From Marinilabiliaceae bacterium JC017 (lineage in GTDB: Bacteria; Bacteroidota; Bacteroidia; Bacteroidales; Marinilabiliaceae), in the NCBI GenBank assembly GCA_004296775.1, contig RHGE01000051.1, positions 365 through 43,160 on the forward strand: a stretch of 42,796 nt of DNA. Direction: 5' to 3'. Both the position numbers and the translations under genes were made by a program. Numbering within the stretch: position 1 is the first letter of the stretch; every line of letters starts with the position of its first letter. Of the stretch, positions 1-8,067 are shown one piece after another. The notes under the pieces were generated by a model that saw only the letters and a program-made list of their open reading frames with translations, did not search any database and was not told the DNA's origin.

Positions 1-225
1 TAACCCACTGGCCGGAATTCCCGCATTCATCTGCGTCGCGCATGCGCCGGCCCGCTTATTTGACGGGCTTACGCGCTTCGGATCATCACGGTCCAGCTCG
101 TCGATTGGATTTTTGCGTTGTTCTGTTGATTTGTATTGGAGGTGTCAAAACTAGAAGTAGGATCCGGTTATACAGTCGTCAATATGGACAACGGCCATTT
201 CTGACTATCATATAACAAGCTTGCA
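1..225 (-). repeat. Dispersed repeat family A, copy 1
   Basis: About 220 bp that recur, broken up, at 617-975, 24258-24450 and 27955-28170. Read on the minus strand it runs from an ATG-GCC-GTT motif near 198 through GACGAGCTGGACCGTGATGA to a block around GCGGGAATTCCGGC. The copy continues off the left edge of the window, where other copies carry a strong hairpin. No function is known to me. Confidence 0.75.
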
Positions 226-408
226 AAGCGTCTCACTGCCTGAGATTAGTACTTTTGTCTTGGATACGGCTTGTTCTAGGTGTATTAGTTTGTTCTTAAG
301 ATATTCAAGAGTGTATTTTTCCAGGTAGTGAGAAGCATCTCTATTTTTTCTGATTTGAAGGTAACGGTAGGATCGGGTTGTACAGTCGTCAATATGAGCA
401 ACAGCCAT
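208..408 (-). CDS. Possible 66-residue protein inside repeats
   Basis: A short open frame starting MAVAHIDDC. The same first codons (MAV-A/V-HIDDC) recur at the minus-strand ATG near 198 and near 935, where two conserved stops (TAG, TGA) follow within about 20 codons, and a degenerate copy lies near 38558. The middle of the protein is lysine-rich and probably helical. I do not recognise the family. The frame ends where the next repeat copy begins. It may be a real small protein, the best preserved member of a decayed gene family, or chance coding in a repeat. Confidence 0.2.
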   Translation of the reverse strand: MAVAHIDDCTTRSYRYLQIRKNRDASHYLEKYTLEYLKNKLIHLEQAVSKTKVLISGSETLCKLVI

Positions 409-409
409 C

Positions 410-450
410 TCTGACTCACCTTTTGTTAGGATGTCAAGACTTGAAGACTC
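410..450 (-). repeat. Fragment of repeat family B (border)
   Basis: The reverse complement matches the left border of family B at 9768-9800 and 28185-28215 (core GTCTTCAAGTCTTGACAT then CTAACAAAAGGTGAG). It lies beside a family A copy, as at 27955-28490, so A and B form a composite unit at both loci. Confidence 0.7.
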
Positions 451-454
451 TGTA

Positions 455-975
455 TTTTAATCGGGACGTTGTCCCGGACCCTAGTTCCTTTTTGGCATCG
501 CCCCAAAAAGGAACCAAAAAACTCTAGTCAATTACTCACAGATTGTTAATTCTGGTGTTCGTGATTTCCGCTTCGCTCCAATTAAACGCTTCCCCCGCCT
601 CCTTGATGAATTTTTGCTAATCCACTGGCCGGAATTCCCGCATTCATCTGCGTCGCGCCTGCCCGCTTATTTTACCCCTCCTTATAAGAATTACATTGGG
701 GTAATGCCGATAGATGCTGGACGTAAGGACAGTCCCGTAAAACGGGGATTAAAGGCCAATTAAAAGCGAAGCGCATTAAGTGGCCATTTTAATCACTAAT
801 CGGTATGACCTTCACGCGCTTCGGATCATCACAGTCCAGCTCGTCGATTGGATTTTGGTGTTATACTGTTGATTTGTATTGGAGGTGTCAAAACTAGAGG
901 TAGTATCCGGTTATACAGTCGTCAATATGGGCAACGGCCATCTCCAACTATCATCTAAAATCTAACGATCTATTG
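455..975 (-). repeat. Dispersed repeat family A, copy 2, interrupted
   Basis: The most complete copy. On the plus strand it holds CGGGAC-gtt-GTCCCG (462-476), then a 12-bp hairpin GTTCCTTTTTGG/CCAAAAAGGAAC (484-495 with 503-514), then the GCCGGAATTCCCGC block near 630, then the CAGCTCGTCGATTGGATT block near 840. Compared with copy 1 about 140 bp (671-811) are inserted between the last two blocks. The copy ends in a family D motif (948-975) just after the stop of the C45-family gene. Confidence 0.7.
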
Positions 976-981
976 ATTGCT

Positions 982-2289
982 CTACTGGTATTTAAATCGA
1001 TAGGTTTCCAGCGGAATGTTACCCGGATTGCCGGGTGAAACATGGTAAGTGATGAATTCATTGTCGATTTCAACCACGTGCCACAGGTTGGAGGTGGCAA
1101 TGTCTTCATTGACCGGTTTGTTAACGGGGTATTGTTTGAATATCTCTTCCCACTTTTCAGGACTCATGTCTTCCGGCTTTTTTCCTTTGATGCCGTTGCT
1201 GATGACACTAAAGCGTTTCTCGCTATCCTTATTGTATTGCCAATATTGGTCAGGTAAATTATTCATGTCAACTTCTCCTTTAACTAAATTGTATTCCTTC
1301 AAATTGGAAGCAGATAAATCATTATTTGTCCGGGCCACATTACATACGGTCATCCAGTTGCCAGCGGTTTTAAACTCAGCCACCTTGTTGGCCGAAATCT
1401 CATAGGTGATGGTTCCGTTTTTATCAGTTAAGGTATAGGCCAATCCGGCTGCCGGGTGGACGTTTTCCAGGTAGGCTTTTGCTTTCATAACACTACCGGC
1501 CTCAAGTAGTTTACGGTAGATGAATATTTGAGCCAGGCCATTATCTACATCATGTTCTAACTGAAATTTGGAGTGGGGTGTGAAGGTATAGCCATGGGTG
1601 GCATTAATGCCATGCCCAATCAGGCAACCGGCATAGGTTGTGGTCAGCAGCACATCACCATTGGGTAATACGTGTTTAATCAAGGCTTGTGTGCCTTCAA
1701 AGGTGCGTACCCAGTCGAGTGTATAACCTACTGTAGCTTTTCCTTCTCCCCATACCGAACCGTGCGAGCAGTGGCCATCTACTTTTTTACCGGCTTTTTC
1801 CATGATCAGAATAGGATCAACACCTATCATCTTCTCCAATACCCAGAATGTTTCATCAAAGTTCAGATTGTAAACAAACAGGTCTTCAAATGGTAAGTTG
1901 GCCCCATCAGCAATGCCTCTGATCTCTTCAACCAATTCCGGAACCTGCTTTTTTGCAGTGGCCAATAAGCCAGTGTGATTGAAGAAGAAGGTGTGGTAAT
2001 CGGCATAGGTGAATTTATCTCCTAACGCTTCCAGCATAGGGGTGATTAATTCATATTTAAACCGGCTCACGGCAGGTCGGATTACTTTGCGTAATGCTTT
2101 GCCGTGTTGAAAGCCGCGTTCGTAGGCGTTACCTTTTACTTCTACGGTAAAGAACTCCGATTGGGAGTTATTCAATTCAACTTGAAATTCAACCGGAGGT
2201 ATACCTCCAAGATCTTTTGCTTGTTGTGAATTTAATTGTTTAATCCCAAGAGTTAATAAAATCATCATTAAAAATGCTAGTTGTTTCAT
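982..2289 (-). CDS. Secreted C45-family (acyltransferase/amidohydrolase) protein
   Basis: Probable N-terminal-nucleophile hydrolase of the C45 / acyl-CoA:6-aminopenicillanate acyltransferase type, a family that hydrolyses or transfers amide-linked acyl groups after self-cleavage next to a cysteine. From the Met at 2289 there is a signal peptide (MKQLAFLMMILLTLGIKQLNS). An upstream ATG at 2313 would add eight polar residues and spoil the signal, so 2289 is preferred. The expected features are a motif near residues 60-65 (GFQHGK), a region rich in F and N around 135-150 (NLNFDETF), and DGHCSHGSVWG, whose Cys174 would be the new N-terminal nucleophile. About 435 residues is usual for this group. 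It appears monocistronic. Substrate unknown: a bile-salt-hydrolase-like or N-acyl amidase role is possible but not shown. Confidence 0.75.
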   Translation of the reverse strand: MKQLAFLMMILLTLGIKQLNSQQAKDLGGIPPVEFQVELNNSQSEFFTVEVKGNAYERGFQHGKALRKVIRPAVSRFKYELITPMLEALGDKFTYADYHTFFFNHTGLLATAKKQVPELVEEIRGIADGANLPFEDLFVYNLNFDETFWVLEKMIGVDPILIMEKAGKKVDGHCSHGSVWGEGKATVGYTLDWVRTFEGTQALIKHVLPNGDVLLTTTYAGCLIGHGINATHGYTFTPHSKFQLEHDVDNGLAQIFIYRKLLEAGSVMKAKAYLENVHPAAGLAYTLTDKNGTITYEISANKVAEFKTAGNWMTVCNVARTNNDLSASNLKEYNLVKGEVDMNNLPDQYWQYNKDSEKRFSVISNGIKGKKPEDMSPEKWEEIFKQYPVNKPVNEDIATSNLWHVVEIDNEFITYHVSPGNPGNIPLETYRFKYQ

Positions 2290-2362
2290 ATCCGTTGGTT
2301 TTAATGTTGACAATTATTTTTTAACAAAGATGATTGTTTGAACAGGGTGATATAAGTAACAA

Positions 2363-2388
2363 GGCGTTACATGCCGTAATGTAACGCC
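2363..2388. terminator. Inverted repeat between PAP2 and C45 genes
   Basis: Perfect 10-bp stem GGCGTTACAT/ATGTAACGCC with a 6-nt loop, 22 bp past the PAP2 stop and about 75 bp before the C45-gene start on the same strand. There is no good U-run, so it could be a weak terminator or an operator for the C45 gene. Confidence 0.45.
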
Positions 2389-2409
2389 TGTTTAAATGAG
2401 TTTTAAATC

Positions 2410-3900
2410 TTAGAGCAATGCATTGATGGTGAAACCAATGGTCCAGTGGCTGAAATCAAAATCAACGGTTTCGGTGAACGCCTGTTGCGCTTTTTTTGTG
2501 TTGGGATCATAATCGGAAATCTCCCAGATGTCCATGTTGGGCTGGTTGGCATTGAACTGACTATATATACCCAGGGCAATGCGGTCGTTCAACCTTTTCA
2601 TTATTTGGCCGCCAGCCGACCAGGCAAAGGCATCTTTCGGGCGGTATTGGAGAATGGGCAGTTCTTTGGTATCCAATGCATCTGCTACCTCTTCCGTAAG
2701 CACGGCAACTACCTGGCCATCGGCTCCCCGCGAATAGCCAGCAGTGGCATTGAGCATCAATCCGAATTCCCCGCCCAGATCCAGGTGGAAATAAGGCCCG
2801 GCCAGGAAGTATGAGGCCCCCATGGCCTGTGTGTAGGTGTCGTCAATAATGAGTTTCAATTCTTCATCTATAACAAGATTTTTATTGCTGATGGGAAAGG
2901 AGGAGATAGAAAGTTGTCCGCCTAATCCCATCCATTTGTTGAAGAAATAGGCGCCTTCAAGACCGGCTGAGAAACCCGTCCGGGCATATATGCCATCTGT
3001 GGTTTCCGTAAGATCTCCGGCTGCCCAGGCGTATCCCAATTTGGCATTAATAAAAGTGGGTTTTCTTTCGGTAAAGGGTTTACTAGTATAGGAGTAGGGA
3101 GGGTTTAATCCTTTATTCCCAAATTTACTATCGGTAATGACATAGGCCAGTTCGGTCATCAAGATACCAATACCGGCGCCAACCAATACATCGGGCATCC
3201 AGTGACGGTTGTTCAGCTGTCTCATTACGCCAGTCCAGGTAGCCACTGAATACCCAAAGAAGGAGTAGAGGGGACTTCGGTATTGCCCGAACTCCTTATG
3301 GAAAAAGGTGGCGTTCATGAAGGCATTGGCGGTATGGCCTGATGGAAAGCTATTTTTTGAGGAACCATCCGGTCGCATTTCACCGATGGAATATTTCATG
3401 GTGGTAACTACGCCAAAGGTCATAAGACCCGCCAGGGCGTAATTTACGGTTGCGCGTTTAAGTGAGTGTTTTCCTTGTACCCCGGCCAGGTTTAAACCAT
3501 ATACGGCCAATGCCGGCGTGTATTGAATATAGTCATCAAGCCGGTTTTCATAATCCGGTATGTACCGGTTACGTAATTCCCGCACATCTTCACGGTATTG
3601 CCAGGAGTAGGCTCCCAGGGCGAAAAAAGCAACCGGGGCATAGGATATCCTGGCTGCCCGGGTGTTATACCATGGCTTTTTTTCTGATTCTTCGGTAGTA
3701 ATAATTGATAAAGGGGGTATCAATTGGAAGGATTTATAATAGTTAAAAACCTCAGGTTGTTTGTTATTTATCAGCGAAGGCTTCTCTAGTTTTAGATTAC
3801 AAACGGCTTTTATTTTTTCATTGTTATAGTCAATGGCAAAGAAGGATTGTTGTGCGAATAGCAGTAGAGAGAGTAAAGCAATTGTTTTTTTCATATTCAT
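2410..3900 (-). CDS. PAP2-family phosphatase with C-terminal extension
   Basis: Acid phosphatase of the PAP2 superfamily, which removes phosphate from lipid phosphates such as undecaprenyl pyrophosphate or phosphatidate in the envelope. A signal peptide or anchor covers residues 1-22. The three PAP2 motifs are present: K169-x6-R176-P177, PSGH at 186-189 (catalytic His189), and R227...H233...D237. Residues about 275-496 form a second, beta-rich region with alternating hydrophobic/aromatic strands and glycines (for example GLGGQLSIS, FGLMLNATAGYS, WTIGFTINALL), resembling a small outer-membrane barrel. The family core alone needs only about 200 residues, so this is a fusion. Start: ATG at 3900 or two codons later; both keep the signal. 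It lies 120 bp upstream of the C45 gene on the same strand, but the inverted repeat between them argues against a simple operon. Confidence 0.85.
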   Translation of the reverse strand: MNMKKTIALLSLLLFAQQSFFAIDYNNEKIKAVCNLKLEKPSLINNKQPEVFNYYKSFQLIPPLSIITTEESEKKPWYNTRAARISYAPVAFFALGAYSWQYREDVRELRNRYIPDYENRLDDYIQYTPALAVYGLNLAGVQGKHSLKRATVNYALAGLMTFGVVTTMKYSIGEMRPDGSSKNSFPSGHTANAFMNATFFHKEFGQYRSPLYSFFGYSVATWTGVMRQLNNRHWMPDVLVGAGIGILMTELAYVITDSKFGNKGLNPPYSYTSKPFTERKPTFINAKLGYAWAAGDLTETTDGIYARTGFSAGLEGAYFFNKWMGLGGQLSISSFPISNKNLVIDEELKLIIDDTYTQAMGASYFLAGPYFHLDLGGEFGLMLNATAGYSRGADGQVVAVLTEEVADALDTKELPILQYRPKDAFAWSAGGQIMKRLNDRIALGIYSQFNANQPNMDIWEISDYDPNTKKAQQAFTETVDFDFSHWTIGFTINALL

Positions 3901-4391
3901 AAATTAATAAGGGAACCTTCTATTGTTGTGTGATTCAAAGTCTCCCTGAGGTTAGGTTTCAATAAATATACATAGATATTTGAAATGTTTCTTGTTTGAT
4001 AGTGAAATCCAATTAAGTGTATGCGTGAAAATTTCTATTAAGCAGTTGTGTTAATTATTCTTCTTAATTCAGCCAATAGACAAACCGTTAAGGATGTTGG
4101 CGATATTGTTTATTGGTTTTGCCGGATACTATCAGGTCAAAATATATAGGAATAATCATATTGCTGGTGTACTATTCACAATAGTTCGTTAAGCATTTGT
4201 AATTATCTGCAAGATGGTTGGTAATTGTTTGATGGATAATGATTCTATGGTTTTGTAAATGAACTATAAGTAAATTAGTCAAAGGTCTATTATCTAAAAA
4301 CTAATGATCTATTGCATTCAGAGCAGGGCGAATCAGATGCCTTTTCTTGAATAGATGGTCAGAAGGACATTGCAAAAAAATAGATGGAATC
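3901..4391. repeat. Gene-free stretch with family E/D repeat
   Basis: 4168-4316 resembles 6943-7078, 23876-23995, 24056-24150 and 42447-42520: a left part (CAATAGTTCGTTAAGC..TTGTAATTA) and a right part, the family D motif (GGTCTATTATCTAAAAAC). I see nothing else here and no convincing TAnnTTTG promoter for the PAP2 gene. Confidence 0.5.
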
Positions 4392-4739
4392 CTAGAAATG
4401 CACACGCGCACTGAGCATGGTGGTGCTCTCGTCGTCATCGCTGCCGATCAGGTTCAGGTCGAAATGTTCGGTTTGATCGGTTGGGTTTGGCAGCTTGCTC
4501 TCGTAGTTAAATACTATTTCTTCTTTTATTCTTTCATTCACGATTTCTCCCTTTAGCTTAAAGGTGCATTTGTTGGACACAGGTTTATCAGGCGCCGGGG
4601 CTACCAAAAGAGTTTTGGAATAACACTCAAACTGACCGGCTATTTCCCCCTTTTCGGAGGTCTCGTATTCAAGATGTAAAATCATGGAGTGTTTTTCATG
4701 ATCTTTGCGAACCAACTTTGTGTCTGGGTAGATAATCAT
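4392..4739 (-). CDS. Small unknown protein, 115 residues
   Basis: I do not recognise this protein. It has no signal peptide or membrane segment. Alternating polar/hydrophobic stretches (MILHLEYETS, CTFKLKGEIVNE, EHFDLNLIGS, MLSARVHF) suggest a compact all-beta fold ending in a strand, with an acidic SDDDES loop near residue 101. Third codon positions look like those of real genes (GC-richer than the AT-rich flanks), which is why I accept it. It stands alone: repeat-rich DNA lies downstream, and about 450 bp without a gene separate it from the ketoacyl synthase. The ATG at 4739 follows an AT-rich stretch and is the only reasonable start. Confidence 0.6.
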   Translation of the reverse strand: MIIYPDTKLVRKDHEKHSMILHLEYETSEKGEIAGQFECYSKTLLVAPAPDKPVSNKCTFKLKGEIVNERIKEEIVFNYESKLPNPTDQTEHFDLNLIGSDDDESTTMLSARVHF

Positions 4740-5195
4740 GATATTTGGTTTTGGTAAAAGGATCCATTAGCAATTTTAAGGAAAGATTACTTTAAGTTCA
4801 ACTTCTGACTGATAATAGATCGTTTGATTTTAAAGTGATTTGGTTTGACTCATCGCTAATTTACCAGGTAATCACAAAGGCTAGAAGAAGAATAGGTGTG
4901 TTTAGATTTGGTAACGCAGGCGTATCATTTGAGCCTTTGATTGCTGAATTCCCTGCACAAGTAAAAACGATTGGCAACGCCATTTCAATTGATGATTGGT
5001 ACTGTGGAATCAGGGTGAGAAGGGTTCTGTGGATAAGAAGGAGGGAGGCAATGGTTTATTGCTGAATAAAAAAACGACCCGGGCACAAGCCTGCAGGTCG
5101 TTTTTATATTGTATGTAGTCTTTATTTCATGATATCACTATATGCAGAATGAATCAAGGTCATTGATCATTCATCATTCATTAATAATAGTGGGA
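4740..5195. other. Gene-free stretch, possibly decayed
   Basis: An open frame of 76 codons at 4835-5065 (plus) has no recognisable product and no promoter, and I treat it as chance or decayed sequence. The only supported element is the terminator at 5068-5106. Confidence 0.4.
5068..5106. terminator. Bidirectional intrinsic terminator
   Basis: AAAAACGACC (5070-5079) pairs with GGTCGTTTTT (5096-5105) around a 16-nt loop. A-tract and T-tract flank it, so it can work on both strands. On the minus strand it lies about 90 nt past the stop of the ketoacyl synthase gene. Confidence 0.75.
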
Positions 5196-6278
5196 TTACG
5201 GAATTCGATAAATCACTGTATTTACATTCATGCCAGCACCCACTGAAGCGAAAACAAGGTTATCACCTTTGTTTAATTGGTGGTTTTCCAGTTCACCTCT
5301 TGATATCAAATCAAACAATATGGGCAGGGTGGCAACGGAGTTATTTCCCAGTTTAGAGATAGTCATTGGCATGATGTTCTCAGGAATTTCCCTAATGCCA
5401 TAAAGTCTTAATATGCGTGCTAATATGGCATCATCCATTTTTGCATTGGCCTGGTGAATAAGCACCTTCTTAATGTCCGAGATGTCTAAGCCGGCTTTGT
5501 CAAGACTCTGTTTTACTACCAACGGTACGGTATTCAGGGCATATTCGTATAGTTTCCGACCGTTCATTTTAAGAAACAGGGTGTCATTACCGAATTCCGG
5601 ATTATAGGACACATCCATTCTTAATAAGTGCGCATGCTCATAGGTATCGGAACGGGTTTTGTGTGCCATGATTCCCACGGGCTCCTCGCTATCAGTAGCT
5701 TCTAATATCACAGCGCCGGCACCATCAGAGTAAATCATGCTATCGATATCATGGGGATCAGAAATCCTGGAAAGTGTTTCGGCACCAATTACCAAAACCT
5801 TTTGGGCGTCACCTGATTTGATGTAATAATTGGCCTGAATAACAGCCTGAAGCCATCCGGGGCAGCCAAAAGGCAGGTCATAGGCGACAGTATCCGGATT
5901 TTTTATTTCCAGCTTATGCTTAACCCTTGCTGCCAGACTGGGCACTATATCCGATTTCCGGTTTGTATTAAGGATGTCCCCGAAATTATGGGCTACAATG
6001 ATGTAATCAAGCGTTTCTTTGTCTATTCCAGCGTTGGCGATAGCTTTTTGAGCGGCAAAAAAACCTATATCTGATGTGACATATTTATCCTCCACATATC
6101 GTCTCTCCTCTATGTCTGTTATTTGTTGAAACTTCTTTACAATCTCATCGTTCGTTTTGGCGAGTTTGATTTTTGAAGAATTGTAGAATTCATTTTCTAA
6201 AAATTTTTCATTCTTCACTACCTGTGAAGGAATGTAACTACCCGTTCCTGTTATGATCGAAAAAATAGAATTCTTCAT
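5196..6278 (-). CDS. 3-oxoacyl-ACP synthase III (KAS III) family protein
   Basis: Thiolase-fold condensing enzyme of the FabH type, which joins an acyl-CoA starter to malonyl-ACP or performs a related Claisen condensation in the cytoplasm. The full triad is visible: Cys139 (in LPFGCPGW), His275 (in LIHQAN) and Asn312 (in GNNSVAT). The glycine-rich SDGAGAVIL (184-192) and the C-terminal ASVGAGM are also typical. At 360 residues it is longer than housekeeping FabH (about 320), with an insert around residues 28-60, as in stand-alone Bacteroidota paralogues. No acyl carrier or other fatty-acid gene is adjacent, so it is probably not the main FabH; a role in an unusual lipid or a secondary product is possible. 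The start ATG at 6278 gives the expected beta-strand SIITGTGSYIPS. Confidence 0.85.
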   Translation of the reverse strand: MKNSIFSIITGTGSYIPSQVVKNEKFLENEFYNSSKIKLAKTNDEIVKKFQQITDIEERRYVEDKYVTSDIGFFAAQKAIANAGIDKETLDYIIVAHNFGDILNTNRKSDIVPSLAARVKHKLEIKNPDTVAYDLPFGCPGWLQAVIQANYYIKSGDAQKVLVIGAETLSRISDPHDIDSMIYSDGAGAVILEATDSEEPVGIMAHKTRSDTYEHAHLLRMDVSYNPEFGNDTLFLKMNGRKLYEYALNTVPLVVKQSLDKAGLDISDIKKVLIHQANAKMDDAILARILRLYGIREIPENIMPMTISKLGNNSVATLPILFDLISRGELENHQLNKGDNLVFASVGAGMNVNTVIYRIP

Positions 6279-7107
6279 GCGTTTGATTTGTTTATATAAG
6301 TCAAATGAAACTCCCCATACAATTATTCTTTTGAATGGGAGATTCAGAGATTACTCGTTTTATGTTTTTATTCAGATTGTAGAATTGAATACTATGCAAA
6401 AGTGCTAAAACTATTAATGCATTAAGAAAGTTCGGTTTGTGCTTAATGATGCATTGGAATTCTTATGGTGTTATAGGTGTTGCATGTTGTTCTTTTGTCT
6501 ATAATCTAACGATCTATTGAAAGTTGTCTTAGCTCTTATTTCTTAAGGGGGGATTTATCTTTTTTTACCCTAAAAGTGCAACTTCGCGCCAAAGTTAATT
6601 AAATGTTCGGAGGGTGAAAGTTACCAAAGGTTGAATTTGATAATGGATTAATCATTATTATGGATTTATCTGGTTTGTTTTGTGGTTAATAGGAGGAGTG
6701 TCAGGATATTATTAAATTGAATATTTTGTGTAAATAGTCCAAAGGAGTTATCAGTAAATTGGAAATACCATTTTAATGGCACTTATAAAAGAGGTGATGA
6801 AGTCATGGCTCTTATGATTCAGAATGTATTATTGCAATTAATGGTCTGAAAGATTTTTGATAATTCCTTTTTTGAAATATATCGATGTAGTGTTTTTTAT
6901 ATAAATCGTAATATTTGTATGAGATAATCGTTTTTCAAATACAATAGTCCGTTAAGCTTTTATAATTAACTAAAAAACAGTCCGTGCTTTTTTGATCGTC
7001 AAAACGATTAAGGGTTAAAAAAATGAGTTTGATGTAAATCTGTCTAAAGTCTATTATCAAAAATCTAACGATCTATTGAAATAGATATAAAACAAAAAAT
7101 ATTATCT
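6279..7107. repeat. Gene-free stretch with family D and E repeats
   Basis: A family D motif (ATAATCTAACGATCTATTG) lies at 6497-6516. A full E+D copy lies at 6943-7078 and ends 29 bp before the ATG of the TlpA-like gene, so it must form the promoter or leader of that gene. I see no gene in the 829 bp and no clear TAnnTTTG element. Confidence 0.55.
7031..7078 (+). repeat. Family D motif in the leader of the TlpA-like gene
   Basis: GATGTAAATCTGTCTAAAG followed by the TCTA-rich block ending in AACGATCTATTG. The same about 48-nt element lies at 23947-23995, at 24555-24603 just before the kinase gene, and three times at 26585-26987 before the response-regulator gene. Confidence 0.65.
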
Positions 7108-7998
7108 ATGAATAAGCCATTGATTCTATTTATCCTGTTAATCCAGTTGTCTGGATTAAGCCTTGCGCAATCACCCAGGCACGCCTTGGAACAAGCCCGC
7201 CTGATGGCTAATGCATTAAATGATAAAGATGCGGAGGCATATGTGAATTGGCTGGCACCGACCCATTATACGGATAAATCAAGGATGATAGCAACCTTAA
7301 AAAAGGTATTGAAAGGGGCAGGAGAGATTCAATTACAGATACAGCAAGTAATATATTATAAGGAAAGAGGAGCGTTGCATCATGCTGTTTTTTCTACCCA
7401 TTATGGAGATCGGAAAGGATATTTCTATGGACAATCTGAAAATGGCGGAAAAAACTGGTTTTTCTCCCAACCGGGTAGTGCGGAAATAATAAATACGGAG
7501 TATTTAACAATGATATTCCCGGAATTTGATTTTAACGATGAATTAGTGGCACAATTGGATCCCGGTTATGCCAGACGAATAAACATTGAGGAGGACCAAG
7601 AGGTTGTGCCTTTCCATTACACAGACATCAACGGAAATGTAATATTCTCTGAAGGTTGTAAAGGGAAAGTGGTTGTGGTCAATTTTTGGAGTTTATCTTG
7701 TGGTCCCTGTCGTAAAGAAATCCCCCAGCTGAATTCTTTGGTTGAGAAATTTAAAGCAAAGGAGGTAGTTTTTGTGGCACTCACAATGGATAGCCCGAAA
7801 GAAGCGTTGGTCCGTTCATTTTTACCGGCTCATCCTTTTAAATATCAAATAGTGCTTACCGATTCAAGGGATTACAACATCTTCTCTTACCCAACACATA
7901 TTATAATAGATCAACAACAGAAGGTAGTGGTTAAACTATCCGGGGCTTCCGAGGACAATATTAAGAAAATGGAAGAAACCATTGAGCGGTTGTTATAA
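7108..7998 (+). CDS. Secreted TlpA-like thioredoxin-fold protein
   Basis: Periplasmic thiol-disulfide oxidoreductase of the AhpC/TSA-TlpA group. A signal peptide ends near residue 20 (LILFILLIQLSGLSLAQ). Residues 22-130 form an N-terminal domain with a helix-helix-sheet pattern (ARLMANALNDKDAEAY...) resembling SnoaL/DUF3887-like domains. Residues about 160-296 are the thioredoxin fold with the redox motif Cys198-G-P-Cys201 in FWSLSCGPC, and a cis-proline-like SYPTHIIID near residue 268. Such proteins reduce or repair exported cysteines; the partner is unknown. It is monocistronic: repeat DNA precedes it and a hairpin follows. A second TlpA-like gene (39224-40612) has a different N-terminal domain, so they are not recent duplicates. 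Confidence 0.85.
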   Translation: MNKPLILFILLIQLSGLSLAQSPRHALEQARLMANALNDKDAEAYVNWLAPTHYTDKSRMIATLKKVLKGAGEIQLQIQQVIYYKERGALHHAVFSTHYGDRKGYFYGQSENGGKNWFFSQPGSAEIINTEYLTMIFPEFDFNDELVAQLDPGYARRINIEEDQEVVPFHYTDINGNVIFSEGCKGKVVVVNFWSLSCGPCRKEIPQLNSLVEKFKAKEVVFVALTMDSPKEALVRSFLPAHPFKYQIVLTDSRDYNIFSYPTHIIIDQQQKVVVKLSGASEDNIKKMEETIERLL

Positions 7999-8010
7999 CG
8001 GGGTAACAAA

Positions 8011-8040
8011 ACAATAGCCGGGTATAATTCCGGCTATTGT
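8011..8040. terminator. Hairpin terminator between convergent genes
   Basis: ACAATAGCCGG pairs perfectly with CCGGCTATTGT (11 bp, 8-nt loop), 13 bp after the TlpA-like stop and 28 bp from the end of the convergent reductase gene. The T-run is poor; it probably serves both genes. Confidence 0.65.
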
Positions 8041-8067
8041 CAATTAATATCAATAAGGTATCCTTTG

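Noticed and set aside
4835-5065. A 76-codon plus-strand gene before the terminator at 5068
   Set aside because: No recognisable domain, no promoter, composition like surrounding intergenic DNA.
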